Assembly: GCA_033085395.1 (NCBI GenBank)
Contig: JANQBS010000136.1
Span: 1 to 64,000, forward strand
DNA from: Xanthoparmelia taractica
Taxonomy: Eukaryota > Ascomycota > Lecanoromycetes > Lecanorales > Parmeliaceae
Direction of reading: 5' to 3'
DNA length: 64,000 nucleotides
In this document: piece by piece, positions 44,077 through 56,235 of the stretch
Layout: every line of letters begins with the position of its first letter
Numbering within the stretch: position 1 is the first letter of the stretch
Notes under the pieces: model-generated
What the model was told of the DNA's origin: nothing
Seen by the model: only the letters and a program-made list of their open reading frames with translations
Databases searched by the model: none
Made by a program: the position numbers and the translations under genes

Positions 44077-46402
44077 TCATAGTATACCTTTCTGTTTTCC
44101 CCACCCTTGCGCCACACTAAAGAAGTACATGATCACGGCAGCGAATCCACAGACGACTGTCGTTCCATCCGCAAATGACCTCCTCCACCTCCGACAATAC
44201 CATCCAGCCAATACCATCCCCAGAATTAGTACAGGCAACAAAACTAACAGTAAGTACAAATGGCTGAACTCTTCAATAAAATACAAACCCCAGCCTACCT
44301 TGTACGGTTCTTCGTCTGGGCATTCGAGTGGCGTTTGTACCTTTTTCGGTATCCGATTCCAGAAATAGGAACCGTTCTTGGCACAATCTGGATTGTGAAC
44401 AAAGTGCGTCAGTACGTCGTTGATTAGGTATGGAGTCGTATCTTGAGTGGATGGGTGGTAAGACCATTCTCCGGGAGCATGGCCCTGGGGGAAGCGGTCT
44501 CGCCAGTCTTCGTGGATGGAGACAAGGTTGCTGTAGAAGATTTTGAACTGCCATAGACTACGTGAGATACTGGGAATATTAAAAAGCAACATAGCTATAT
44601 GTATCACTCACCTCAAAATATTCAACCCTTGCTAAATTTCTGAGGGTAAAGATGCGCTTCCATAGCGGTTTCCAATCGAAATATTTTTGCTGCAAGGCCA
44701 CAAACAATTCTGGATCCGTTCGTGCTTTATTGACATCCACGTGATAAAGATATTTCTTGTATGTCATACCAGGAAAACATACACAGATATACCGCTCCGG
44801 CTCTGGAGGCGGAGGATCAGAATGAGGTTGGGTAACGTTTTGTGTCTGGTCGATTGGACGATCATGCGTCAAGGGAAGCACAGCATCCTGTATGCTCTTG
44901 TGACGAATGCCAAGCGCTAGTTCGAACTTTCGACTCCATTATCGAAGGTAGTTGTGAGACGAGGTGTCGTTACCATGACTGTCGCCGGACGAGTCGAGAG
45001 CTTCAACGAGATCAAGAATTACATTCTTACGATGTTCGAAAACATCTACCTTGAATTTATGACCGCAGGACTGAACATGAGGGGTTAGTGATATACTAGA
45101 AAAAAAATATACAGTCAGGTCACTCACGCATCTCCACCTAAGCCGAAAAACCTTGTCGTTCATGCGTGTGATTCTGGAATCTTGAAAGTTTTCATCTACT
45201 CCTTGCTCTGACTTCACGGGAAATGGATGATCCTCAGACTTTGCCGGAGATTGTTCGAAGCTATCGTCAAATTGACCGGAGGCTAGAAAGCTCCGATCTA
45301 GTGGTAAACTTGGGGAAGGCGGACAAAGGTCTGAAGATCGATCAAGACCATCAGCGTTCAAGAGTTGCGGCCGAACAGGCGAGGAGTCATCGTATGGAGG
45401 TGCAATACTAGCTCCCTGTTTGGTGCCACGAGTTGCATTCTCATCCTCGACTGCTTTACCCGGAAGGCTGCTTCCGGGTTTCCATGTGCGTACTGGAAGC
45501 TCTCTAGCCGCTTTGTCGAAATAACTAGGAATAGAGGGATACGACCATTGAAGAGGTAGGGCAGCTGTTTCCAGAAGAGAGTTTCGACGCCCAGGTCCTT
45601 TCGCGAGATCATCATTTTGATCAGGTAGATTAGGGGTTCGCCGTGGATCATCTGTGCCGAGATTCATTGACTGAGCTGCTTTGGCCTGCGGCAGCATCGA
45701 AAGACTTAAAGACCGCTTGTGAAGAAACCCACGTTCCTCTCCAAAAGATAAGGACTCCGAACCCGGTGAGCCTTCCTTACCTCGGCGTAGTAGACTCAAT
45801 AAATCCAAATCCTCTTTTACCTTAGTAATTCTGGTCTCTAGGGCCTCCACAGCTGAGTGTCTTCGGTGTTCGATTCTCTTGCGTCGACCATCCCCTGATG
45901 AGTATGAGATGGATATGGAGGTTCTAACGCTTATGCATGAGTCAATTGACAGAACTGAGTTTATCGAGCTCTTCTCCCTCCAATTAGATGGAGTATGCTT
46001 GTTTTGCCTCTGGCCTCTACGCTTTTTAGGAAAGAATTGACTGTCGGTAAATAGCCCTAGACTACGGGCACGTTCTAACGGTATAGACTCAGTGGAACCG
46101 GAAAAGGTTTGCCCGGAGTGATAGTGGGGAACGTAAATTTCAGGAGTGGTTGCCGAAGGACCAGCCTCAAAGCCACCCTTGGGATCATTCAGCAACCGCG
46201 ATTTATACAAAGTCTTCTCTCTGCGACGTGCTCGTAGACGAGCGACCCTAGTCTCTAAATCCTCGGTAAGAAATGATCGCGTTTCTGTCTGATTATCCAC
46301 TTTTTGGTCCGTTGGAGAGACGCGCTTCCGGAAAGGCCGACTAATCTTGTTTGCAACGCCTTTGAATCGATTGAGTGTAGCCAACTTCTTGTCCGACTCC
46401 AT
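44077..46402 (-). CDS. Fungal conserved membrane protein of unknown function
   Basis: Exons 46402-45128, 45070-44974, 44916-44612 and 44547-44077 give 715 codons plus stop. Both the first (57 bp, GTGAGT) and second (57 bp, GTAACG) introns are multiples of three. The second removes an in-frame TAA at 44941-44939. The first 420 residues are hydrophilic, Ser/Arg/Lys rich and probably disordered. A conserved-looking domain follows (LYHVDVNKARTDPELF, PLWKRIFTLRNLARVEYFE, LVSIHEDWRDRFP), then two C-terminal membrane segments (LYLLLVLLPVLILGMVLAG and TVVCGFAAVIMYFFSVAQ). I recognise the C-terminal part as a type common in filamentous fungi without an assigned role. A membrane-anchored cytosolic domain is likely. 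Confidence 0.75.
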
Positions 46403-47325
46403 ATTGGCAAGAAATTAACGATCACTTGCAGGAATGCTCAAAACAGTCGTCTGTCAACCTGCTAGGATCTCTGGAAGCTGAGGCATTACACCTGTGATTC
46501 GAATCTCAAAATGCTTTTGGAGAAGACTCATCCATTCTAAAGAGGTAACAAATTATGACGAGGAACAGAGGAATTCTCCTACCGCATGTTTAAGAAGCGA
46601 GTAAGTACACACGATTAAAAGTGCGTGAAGGCACCATGCTTATCGTAGGCCGGACTGGTAACCGTAATGTGGCTGTGTCGGAATAACATGGGCCTGAGCT
46701 CTTGCGGTAGCTGTTGTCAGCCTTCCAAGGTGGCTGATGGGACAAAACGTCGGCTCAAACCGCCGAGGATCAGTTCTTGTCATTTTAAAGATATTATTTG
46801 CGTGAAAGGTCCCACGCTTGTCGGACATTGCCCAATACATGATGCAGTTCAATAGGGTCAGCTGTAAGCATCGACAAGAAGAATATTCTGCTTGGTCTCA
46901 ACGACTCAGCTATTTGACAGGCGAGAGAGCGCAACGTTTTCCCGACTGCATGCTCAGCCCCCACTTGAAGTTGAAGTCTAGGTTCACCCCCACTGCGCCC
47001 CCTAGCTCAGCCCTAAGTTTTCAAATTCGGTTAGGTCAGGACCACAGCGTCAATGCGAGGGCTTTACGCCATCTTCGGTCTGTGATATACGGTGGGCCAG
47101 CAATACATTTAGCTGCATGACATGGCGGGACGGATGGCAGCCAATTGGCTTTCTTACGCAATGATGACTGAGCTCTGGGATGATTGAGAATGAAACTTTT
47201 CGTTGGAAGACGCTGTTGATCTGCCCCTCGTCAAGGGGCCTTCCACTGCTGCTCATTACTCTTCCACGCCCGCCCCTCACTTACACTCCCACTCCCACTC
47301 CCTCCAAACCCCGCCAACTCTGATA
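46403..47325. promoter_or_regulatory. Divergent promoter region
   Basis: Lies between the starts of the membrane protein gene and the SHB17-like gene. The open frames here have no recognisable content. CACTCCCACTCCC-type pyrimidine repeats occur at 47270-47312 just before the SHB17-like ATG. Confidence 0.5.
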
Positions 47326-48278
47326 ATGACAACCCCACGAGCCTTCATCATCCGTCACGGTGAAACAGAATGGTCACTTAATGGCCGACACACGGGAACC
47401 ACAGAGCTACCACTGACAGAGAATGGCGAAAAGCGAATCCGCGCTACAGGCCGAGCGCTGGTGGGCGATGACAGGCTCATTGTTCCATCTAAGCTTGCCC
47501 ACATGTGCGCGCTTCCTTATGCACATCCCGGGCTTCTAATCCAAGCTTGCCAATTGACTTCATCTGCTATGAGCTGGTGCTGACCACGTCGCTCCCCCAG
47601 CTACGTGTCCCCTCGTTCCCGCGCTCGCCGCACCCTCGAACTCCTCGATATTGGCTGCCGGGACAAACTTCCCTGGCAAGACACTCACACCCCCAGCGAG
47701 ATACGTACAGAAGCAAAAGTGCAAATCACAGAAGACATACGCGAATGGGACTACGGCGACTACGAAGGCTTAACGAGTGCGCAGATAAAAGAGCAGAGGG
47801 AAAACGCCGGGGAGAAGGTGTGGGATATATGGAGGGATGGATGTCCGGGGGGAGAATCGCCTGCAGAAGTCACCAAGCGACTGGATAGGTTGATCACAGA
47901 TATACGAACGCGCTTCCATGACGAAGCTATTGGGAAACCAAAGGGTGAGGCGCCGATCAGTGATGTGCTGCTCGTGGCACATGGGCATATACTGCGAGCG
48001 TTCGCTATGCGGTGGATCGGCAGGGAGTTGACGGAAGGAGTGTCGTTGCTTTTGGAAGGTATGCTCTCTAAGCCCCCTCTCCATCTCCCATCTGGAGGCT
48101 TGCTAACCTGTTCGTAGCTGGTGGTGTAGGAACCCTTAGCTACGAGCACCGAAGTCTTCACGAACCCGCAATCTTGTAAGCGCTACGAACACCCAGAACT
48201 TTGATGTTAGATGGCCACTGACATTACTGCAGGTTGGGCGGCGCGTTCATGGTGGAGGTTGTAGAGAATGCCACCTAA
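47326..48278 (+). CDS. SHB17: Histidine phosphatase, sedoheptulose-1,7-bisphosphatase (SHB17) type
   Basis: Exons 47326-47504, 47601-48058, 48118-48175 and 48233-48278 give 246 codons plus stop. The phosphohistidine motif is IIRHGETEWSLNGRHTG (His11). YVSPRSRARRT comes straight after the first junction, REWDYGDYEG carries the conserved acid, and VAHGHILR holds the second catalytic His. The ending AGGVGTLSYEHRSLHEPAI is built across the last two introns and matches the SHB17 C-terminus. The yeast enzyme hydrolyses sedoheptulose 1,7-bisphosphate to feed riboneogenesis. Other members of the phosphoglycerate-mutase superfamily differ little by eye, so substrate is inferred. The first donor is the rarer GTGCGC. 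Intact. Confidence 0.85.
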
Positions 48279-49141
48279 TAATAGCCATATTAATTAATAC
48301 CGAACCACCATAGCGGCCTTGGTCTCTCCCACACGCTTCCCGTTGAGCATGCAATTTCGAAATTCCAAGTCATAGCTTGTTCAAAACTTCGCCAATCTAC
48401 GTATCGAGGCTGTGAGGCCCCTTCAAGATCTTGGTAGCGAGAGGCAAAGAAAGGGGAGAAGTACATTTTTGGAAATTCAACTTCGAAGTCACTACGCTAT
48501 TAAACTTAGTGCCCATCGACCAAGTGAAAGCACAACTCCAGCCAATCAAAATCCGAACCAGGCCTACCTCAATACCTTTCTCAGCTACAACTCCAGCCTT
48601 TCTTACAATCCCATTCGAATCCCCTAACTTCAGACAACAAATAATCCAAACAGATTCCCGTCTCTACAGTGCACCACTACTCGAGAACGACAGACAAGGG
48701 CACTCGCGACCTGATTATCCAAATTTCAAAGACCAAGCCACCTCCGTTCGTGCTACTAATCATATCACAGTCTTTGTGCGTACGACAAGTGTCTTTTGTT
48801 GTGGGCGCCGGTTACTTATTACTATGTGGTAGTGAATTTACGTAGTAGGAGGGAGAAAAGACTGTGATGAGCCAGGTCGTCCAAATGGCCAATTTACGAT
48901 CTTCTTACCTTCCCTTCTTATCTACCCCCCACTAATTTCCCTCCAATCCGCTTAGAAGACCTACCTTCATTATCCCATATGTCATATGCCCATTCCCTCC
49001 CACACTGTCTGTCCAACGGAAGCCTCCCTAGAAACCCACCACCTCTTTCTCTCTCTTTCTACCCGCCCCCCCTCCCCCGCCCCACCCAAGGATACCCTCC
49101 CCATCTCCCCTTTTCTACTGACGGAAGGTCAACAAAAGCTC

Positions 49142-49183
49142 GCTTCTTCTTCTTCTTCTTCTTCTTCTTCTTCTTCTTCTTCC
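49142..49183. repeat. (TTC)n microsatellite
   Basis: About thirteen uninterrupted TTC units on the plus strand, a pure GAA/TTC tract of the kind that can adopt triplex structure. Confidence 0.9.
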
Positions 49184-49531
49184 ACAACTCAATCAAGAAA
49201 ACGCACATCCGACCCCCCAGCCAGCCCCTACCATATCCCCAATACCGCTCAACATCTCCCCCCCATACATACATACACACATGCTATTCCCCCTTCCCCC
49301 CACCCCAACCCCCCTGCCCGACCCTCCCCGGCCCAAAAACCCCCACCATCCCTAACCCCATCCCAAAAACAACTACACTACATACACCACAACCACCACC
49401 CCATCTGCCCAGAGTATCCCCCTTCCCCCCCACCCAAAAAAAACTCCCCTACATAACCTAACCAAACCAAACCTCCCCAACCCTACCCTCCACGCTCCAC
49501 CTACTAACCTCCCCTCCCCTCCACATACTAA

Positions 49532-49554
49532 CCCCCCCCCCCCCCCCCCCCCCC
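49532..49554. repeat. Poly-C run of 23 bases
   Basis: Uninterrupted C-run flanked by CTAA and ACCC. Homopolymers this long are prone to length error in assemblies. Confidence 0.9.
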
Positions 49555-50393
49555 ACCCAAAAAAAAACAAAAACAAAAACCCCCCCAACCCCTCGCCCAA
49601 AACCTTCTTCAGACAAAACGCAGCATCGTGGCGAAAAAAACCGAAGAAAACGCCATGTAGAGTTAGTAGAAGAGGCAAGGCAAGGTAGCGGGTGTGGTGA
49701 GGGGAGGGGAGGGGAGAATAAGGCGGTGCTATGCTATGCTATGCCTATACCATGTCTATGCCAAGTATGTCGGTTCTGCCTGGATGGACACAAAGAAGGG
49801 CAGAGTAGAGTGGAGTGGAGTAGAGGAGATTAGGTGGAATATTAGGTAGGTCGTTGTACACATGACCTGAAGTGGAAAGAAAGAGAAATATGTGCAGGTA
49901 GGTACACATGATCAAAAATAGAAAGAGGAAAATTATGTGCAGGTACACATGACATGCTGGAGGATGAAAGGAGAAGGAGAAGGAGAAGGAGGGCTAGTGA
50001 GAGCCAGAGCGAGATCATGTTTCCATTCTGCAAGAGAGTTGAAGAAATAAATGCAAAAAAAAACTTGGGACTCGTGGGTAAGGTTAGGAGACAGAAAACT
50101 AGCACACAATTCTACAAGCATAGAGTTTCCGTCACAGAGGAGAACACAGGGACCAGAAACGTGTTGTTATGTTTGTTGAATTGTTCCATGCTCCCCGCCT
50201 CTCCCTTCCACCTCCGAGCCACAGCATGCAACCATTCTACGCCTCTCTAGACAAAGAAAATCGTGAAATGTAGATAATACAGTAGATGGCAGCTTCCAAA
50301 TATTCACAGGTCTCCCATTAGCCACTGCTTCACCTTCACCTTCACGGCCAAAGATGTGTTCACGTGCTGTGGGATGAAAGAATTGGCAAGGTA

Positions 50394-52734
50394 TCAAAGA
50401 ATCTGCTCCCACACTTCTGGCCCCCTTGCCACCGCTTTCTGCATCATCCTCGCCTCCTCCCTGCATCCTCTATCACTACCGGCACAAGTTCTCTTGCGCG
50501 GTAAGCCATCTCTCGAAAGCGCTGGCTTTCTCTTGTCAATTTGGCTTGGAAGTAAAAACGAGTCAGCAACATTTGCGTCAGGCAAAACGATGCCATCTTC
50601 CTCGTTGTTTCTTGCCTTCTTCATGTTTGCAATATCGCCCAGGCAGCGCGGGGCAATAACGTCGCGGACCGCGGATTGGACGGAAAGATCCACGGAATTG
50701 GGGCGAGCCCGTTTGAGGCATTTAGCGGGACGTGGGGTAGATAAGGATTGCGGGGGTGTGGGTTGCCGATTAAGCGCGAGGTCGCGTAGGGCTGCAGCAG
50801 CTTCCCGCGTTGATGCATTGTAGTGAGTTGAAGGGAGTGCGCATTTGGGCTGGTACTCATGGAAGTTTTCCGGGGAACCGGAGAAGGCCTCCCATGACAG
50901 CTCGTCATCCTCAGTGGGGGGTGGCCTCTTGTTCTCTTCCTTCAGGCCACACAACTGCATGTTCGCGCATCGACGTGTCGCTTGTACTGCCAATCTTGGC
51001 GGTGGAAGCGCGCAGTTTGATGATGCTACTGATGAAATCGATGACGATCTGGAAGAGCGGGTGGAGACGTCGGAAATCGTAGACTCTGGAGAGGAGAAGG
51101 TAGAAGTAGACCTCGCCAGTGATGATCGGCGTGCGGAGGTTGGGAACGGCGCAGGCGCGTTTGGCTTCCACTGGTGAGGGTTGTCCAAAGTAGACCTTGC
51201 CAAACAAGTGGTTTTGATTTGGGCCATTGCGTAGCTCATTGATGATCGACGGGACGATAGTCCCGAAGTACTCACTGCAGGAGTACAAAAGGTACCAGTT
51301 TGGGGGGTCATCTGGGGGGTTGGCAAAGGTCCCAAGCGTGGCAATGGCGGCAAAATCTGTCCGTCAGTCTTACTGTCCCGAGGCGTAGGCTCAAGTACTC
51401 TTGGCATAACGTATGGGTTCGTGGGTGTTGCTTCATTTGATTCAGAGTGTGGTGACAATTCCCCCCGAAGTGGTATGCTTGGTGGACTCATATCGGATCC
51501 TGGGGAGTTGTAGCCAGAATCATCCGATACCTCAGCGGCTCCAAACTCAACGGTGTCGAGCTGCGGCGTCAGAAGAGGGATGATGGACTTCCAGCTATGC
51601 GGCGACGTAGGGGATGACCGGGGCGGCGCGTTCACCTGAGCAGAGGGTGAGTATTTCAGTACGATGTCCGTCCATTTGTCAAAGACAGGCTGAGGTATGT
51701 GGAGCTTCCAATTGACGGCCGAGAGGAATGTCATTTCGTTCGAGTTGATTTCGCACGTTTGAAGTCCAGATATCTTACTCCAAGCCCGCGCCGAGAAGTT
51801 CCTATCCTGAAGGTATTTTGAAGCCAAGATAAGGGCTGCCAAGAACATTCGACGTCCACATTGCATAGATCGGCATGCCGAAGAATCCTCGGATTGTTCC
51901 ATTGTAAAATCGTGCTTTGGTAGGCAAGATTGAATCAGTATCAAGTAATAAAGAGCCACCTGCAGTGTAGAGTAGCTCGTCTTCGATCGCCTCAAGACCT
52001 CTTGCACGAAGACCCGCAGGCCAATCAGATTCTGCTGTTTGCCGCCAAGAGCAGCATCGCGACCGCAAGATAAGACAGACAGTGGCCATATGGTTTCAAT
52101 CATCTGAGTGGTGGTGTCTTTGGAGAAATACTCTCGTCAGCATATGGCTCTGCCTAAATCATCCTACAAATATTAGCTTACCAACAAGACTGTCAACAAA
52201 ATTCTCTTTCCGTTCACTTTGTCGCACTAAAGATGGTGGTGGTCGAGGGCATGATAGTACGCTCTTTCTATCCAGAGATTCGTAAGAGTTTAGACGTTGT
52301 GTTCGCCTCTGGTGCAGTCGAGACTTGAGGGCCACGGCTTCAGCAGGTAATTGAGCTCGAGGTTGAGAGCCAGGCAGGTATGATGTGGTGATACTTTCTT
52401 GGTCCGAAGAGTGCGTACTACTTTGACGTGAGATGTGACGGTTCGCAAAGTAATGATTCTCATTCTCATTTTCGCTGTTCCATGAGGACGAGACGGAGCT
52501 CTGAGATGAGGCGCCGTCCAGAGAAAAGACCGATGAGGAGGACGAAGATGCCGTTGAGGCGAGTGAGGGGCTATAGGGATGGTTCTTGTTGGAGAGGTGG
52601 TGGGGCCATGACGCAGATGCATCAAGTTCTGCTGTATCGCCGGCCATGGGAGGAAAAGGTAGGGAAGCAGATATGAATGTTGAGGAACACAAAGTACCGG
52701 GCAAATCAGAAGGTAGTCTGTGACTTGAGTCCAA
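50394..52734 (-). CDS. Cyclin of the Pho85/Pcl type
   Basis: Exons 52734-52182 and 52117-50394 (64-bp intron, TCCAAAG acceptor) give 758 codons plus stop. The junction yields VDTTTQMIETIWPLS, the family-typical lead into the cyclin box. The box (about residues 190-330) includes FVQEVLRRSKTSYSTLQVAL, RMFLAALILASKYLQDRN, WSKISGL and NEMTFLSAVNWKLHI. The N-terminal 180 residues are Ser rich, and the C-terminal 400 are Ser/Pro/Thr rich and likely phosphorylated (many SP/TP sites). Such cyclins activate Pho85-like kinases in nutrient and cell-cycle control. Which Pcl subfamily is not certain. A second ATG in another frame at 52742 is ignored. Intact. Confidence 0.87.
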
Positions 52735-55700
52735 AGAAACAATGAGTCAGGAGGTCAGGGGGCAAATGTGGCTCCTGAGGCGCAAATGTGTGTCTTCAAG
52801 TCTCGAAGTTGCCAAGTTCAGGCCGGCAGTGGTATACAGAGTAGATCTCCTTCCGAATCTCAAATCTCGAAAATATGGGCGAGGAAGGGTAGGTATTAGA
52901 AGGAATCCACAATTGACTCAGACGTGTTGTTGAATCCAGGCTCCAGGAAACCTTGCCCAAGCTCTTGAGACCAGGCAAATATTTGTTGACTAGGTGTTTT
53001 GTTGACTAGGTGAATGAGAACAGGTGATCCAACTCTTATAGGACCTAAAGCCACCGGGTGTACAAATTTCCAATCGCGAGAAACCGTCGATACACTACGA
53101 CAGCGAAGTCAAGTGCAATGATATGAGCTTCCGCGGACAGAGCTGTCGCGAGGAAGAAGCAGGTGTTGTGCTTGCAGTGCAGTACTGATCTAACAGACTC
53201 CACTTTCACCACGATCTGGTTCTGAGACGGTTGCGATGGACTTTGTAATACCGGTGGCCTTGGGCGAGTTACTGGCTGATATGGACATTTTGACTGCTGC
53301 TAAGCTTAACGGACACAGGGCGAAAGCGTTGGCTCCCCCCAAGCTGCAGTGCTTGGACTTCTCTCGAGGTGTCCGAATTGATGGTTTTTATTGGGTTCAG
53401 AGATGTAGATTTTTAAAGATGTTGATGATTATTTTGGCTGGTGGAAGCTGGAGGCGAGGCGTTGCAATGGTGGCCGGTTGTTAGGGTGGCGGGAATAGGC
53501 AGGGAAAATCAAAGTGAGATTTGGGTCGAAGGCAAACAGGTGGCGACTCAGGTATAGTAGCAGGAGTGACTGTTCAAGTACTACTATTTCAAAGGTGAAT
53601 AATAGCAGGTTGTTAGCTATGAGTCTTGCCTTTGCCGTTCGCGGCCTTGGTGTTGTTGAAGTTTCCATTGTTACTCACAGGCTTCAGGCAGCTTGTTTCG
53701 GGCGCAAGCTTTCACACGTCTCTAAATCAAACGCCAAAGGGAAGGCAATAATAATACACAACTTTAGGAGTGGAGAGGTTGACCGAATGAACATTTGACG
53801 ATAGTTGCAAACTATTTTCTTTCGAAAGTCGCTTTTGCTTAAATATGATGATGTTGCCCGTACATTTTTTGATGGTTAGGGGGGGGGAGAAGAGACTGCG
53901 AGCAGCTTCGTTTTTGCTTGGGGGGAGGCGCCGAGCATGCTTGAGTCAGAGGAGGGGGGCCCTTCCTGTTGGCCACCGTGTCCGGTCATCTCAGCGCCAA
54001 AAGTTTTTTATCCTTCCTCAATTCCCTTATTATTTCATACGCGCTTCAAGAGCATCTTTTGCGCTCCTACTACAGGTTACAGTCTATGGATAATGCCATA
54101 CAATGAATGAATTGTATTGTTGTGTCCAAGGGCCATGAAGATTGAAGAAGAGCAACCGAAATGTGTTGCCAAAGAGGGGTTGGTATTATTTGGCTTTTCC
54201 GGTTTATGCATGCTGTGCTACCCTTACCCGTAATATTCATAAAATTTCAACCAATCATCGCGGTTTTAAAGCAGGCTAAAGCAGCTCCACAGTGGCGAAC
54301 TAGTGGTATAATACATTGCATAACTCTTGACACTTGACAACACAGTAAAGTTTCTTTTGCAGCCTCCAATCTGCTCCAGCGCGACTCTGCGCTCAAGTAC
54401 TTGAATTCAAACCCATCGTGGGACGGCTCTTTGTGTGGTGAGATACACAATAATCCTGCAGCATAGATAGGTCCAGCTGCACACCAACAAATCTGCAAGT
54501 ATGTTGCCCCGCGCGGACGCATACAATCCTCACTGGCGCATTCGGCTGACCTGTCATTGATTGGGCCAACTTGCTTTAGCGACGATGACTCAAAAGGCAA
54601 CAACTTAAGTAACAACAGCCACCCGCCGAGAACGGCCGATACCATCATCATCATCATATGACAGCCTCCTCATGCTCTAAAGAAAGATTCCACCAGGCCA
54701 CCAATAATGCGCCGCAGTGCAGGTTTCAAGCTTAGTTTGTTGTTGCTCGGGGAGGCTGAGCTGTAGGCAGAACATCCAATCAGGTTTACTTTGCGCAAGC
54801 TTCACCACATTCATGTAGATAAGCTATGTAAGGGACCACTAAAAAGGAGAGAATTCGGTGGGTTTCAGCGAAAAGTGTCTGCCTATTCCATGTTTGCCTC
54901 CGGCGATCATTGGACATGAAGTACTTCTAAACGTAAGCCCTAGGCAGGCACCATCATCAAATATTGTTGCCCACTCGAGGGCCAGCAGCCTGCGCTCTAC
55001 ATGAGCTGATGCCAACATCCGGCGCTGTAGATTTTCAACAAATCTTAGCAATGTCTGTCGCGTCTGTGGTAGCATTTCCAAACTCAGCAATCGTAGGGAT
55101 TCCTGGATTAAAGGGTTCTTCAGTAGATGCGCGGGCTGAGTGGCATTCTCGGCATTTTAGAAGACATCATTCCCTTGTTGCAGTATTCCTGTAACATAAA
55201 CTTGACATCCCCCGGTGCCGTCTTCTGTTTTCTAGATCTATGCTGGTTCTGGCGGGTCGTCGAATGGCAGATAGGGACGGGCATTGTTGCGACTAACGTA
55301 CAGCAGTGATGAAGGACCAGGAAGGGGTCTACAACAGCAGAACGCCTCAGGAAAGCTGCCAGAGAAGGAGAATCGAAGCGATACGATTCTCGAGAATGCA
55401 CACGGATAGCATCAATAAATCGGGCTTTTGAACTGTCTAAGACCCGTCATAGAGCATTGGTTATTAGGCATTAGATTGTTGGAGTTGATGCCCAAGAAAG
55501 GACGCAGAGACAGAAGGCTTTCCGCGTTCCAAACCGGCATTTTTCTGGCAGATGGGCTGGCAATCTGATGACTACCAAAGCGAAATGTCGAGGATCAGAG
55601 AAAGTAGAACGTTAATCCTATTGCAGGACATCGAAAGATTTTGGGAGTAAGAGAAATTGTGGCAGAAATGAGCGTGAACGTATGCCATAGAAACTGAGAG

Positions 55701-56235
55701 AGCATTATGAAACATTCCCAGACACTGGAAAATGTTGTCAGACCCAGGTCCTCATCACATTCATCAAGTTCATGCAGTATACTTCTGCCTGAGAGGAATT
55801 GCGAGCTCGAAGAGATGGACAGGAAGCATATCTGTGTCAAAAACATGCCTGATCAATATCCTTGTCATTCCGAAGTGGTGACACTTGACGAGAAGCATCT
55901 GGGCCCTTTCTATACCAAAGACTCTCAGTGCAAGCTAAGGCGTAACCACGACTGAACATCTTGACTGCCTTGGACAGGCATCAAATGCCAGAAGCGACGA
56001 TGGAAAAGAACATGTTGGTTTTTTTTTTTGGATGAATCTGCTAACAAGTCGGAGCGAAGGGGATGCTCCGAGGGATTCGCTTTTGCTTAGTCATTTCTAA
56101 ACCTATGTCTTGGCGCTATGAAGTCGGAAGAATCGCAGAATCAAAACAATTTCTATAGAGCCCCGATAAAGGTGGGCGATACCCATTGAGTCCAAGCGAG
56201 GCGCCTCCCTAGCTCAATCCTGCTGAGAATCAAAC
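52735..56235. other. 3.5-kb intergenic region upstream of the cyclin and fumarase genes
   Basis: Both flanking genes are transcribed away from it. Only short frames without family resemblance occur, including an overlapping pair at 54839-55401. A G-run lies at 53879-53888, an ATC run at 54643-54657 and a T-run at about 56019-56029. The size and divergent arrangement would suit long 5' leaders, regulatory elements or a non-coding RNA, but no specific element was recognised. Confidence 0.5.

Larger units (their letters stand above)
48279..50393. other. Convergent intergenic region with strong strand-biased low complexity
   Basis: 48900-49620 is nearly all C, T and A on the plus strand. It includes a TTC microsatellite and a long C-run (both listed). 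Proline/Ser-rich plus frames and Gly/Lys-rich minus frames across it are composition artefacts. 49640-50050 contains GAGGGGAGGGG and CTATG short repeats. No gene is supported. Confidence 0.6.

Noticed and set aside
44939..44941. TAA in the 44077-46402 gene as a disabling nonsense codon
   Set aside because: A 57-bp intron with legal borders removes it and keeps the frame; kept as a finding to verify rather than called a lesion.
48979..49678. Two overlapping about 160-codon Pro/Ser-rich frames and Gly/Lys-rich opposite frames
   Set aside because: They come from C-rich and TTC repeats and include homopolymer-coded runs; no start context or family match.
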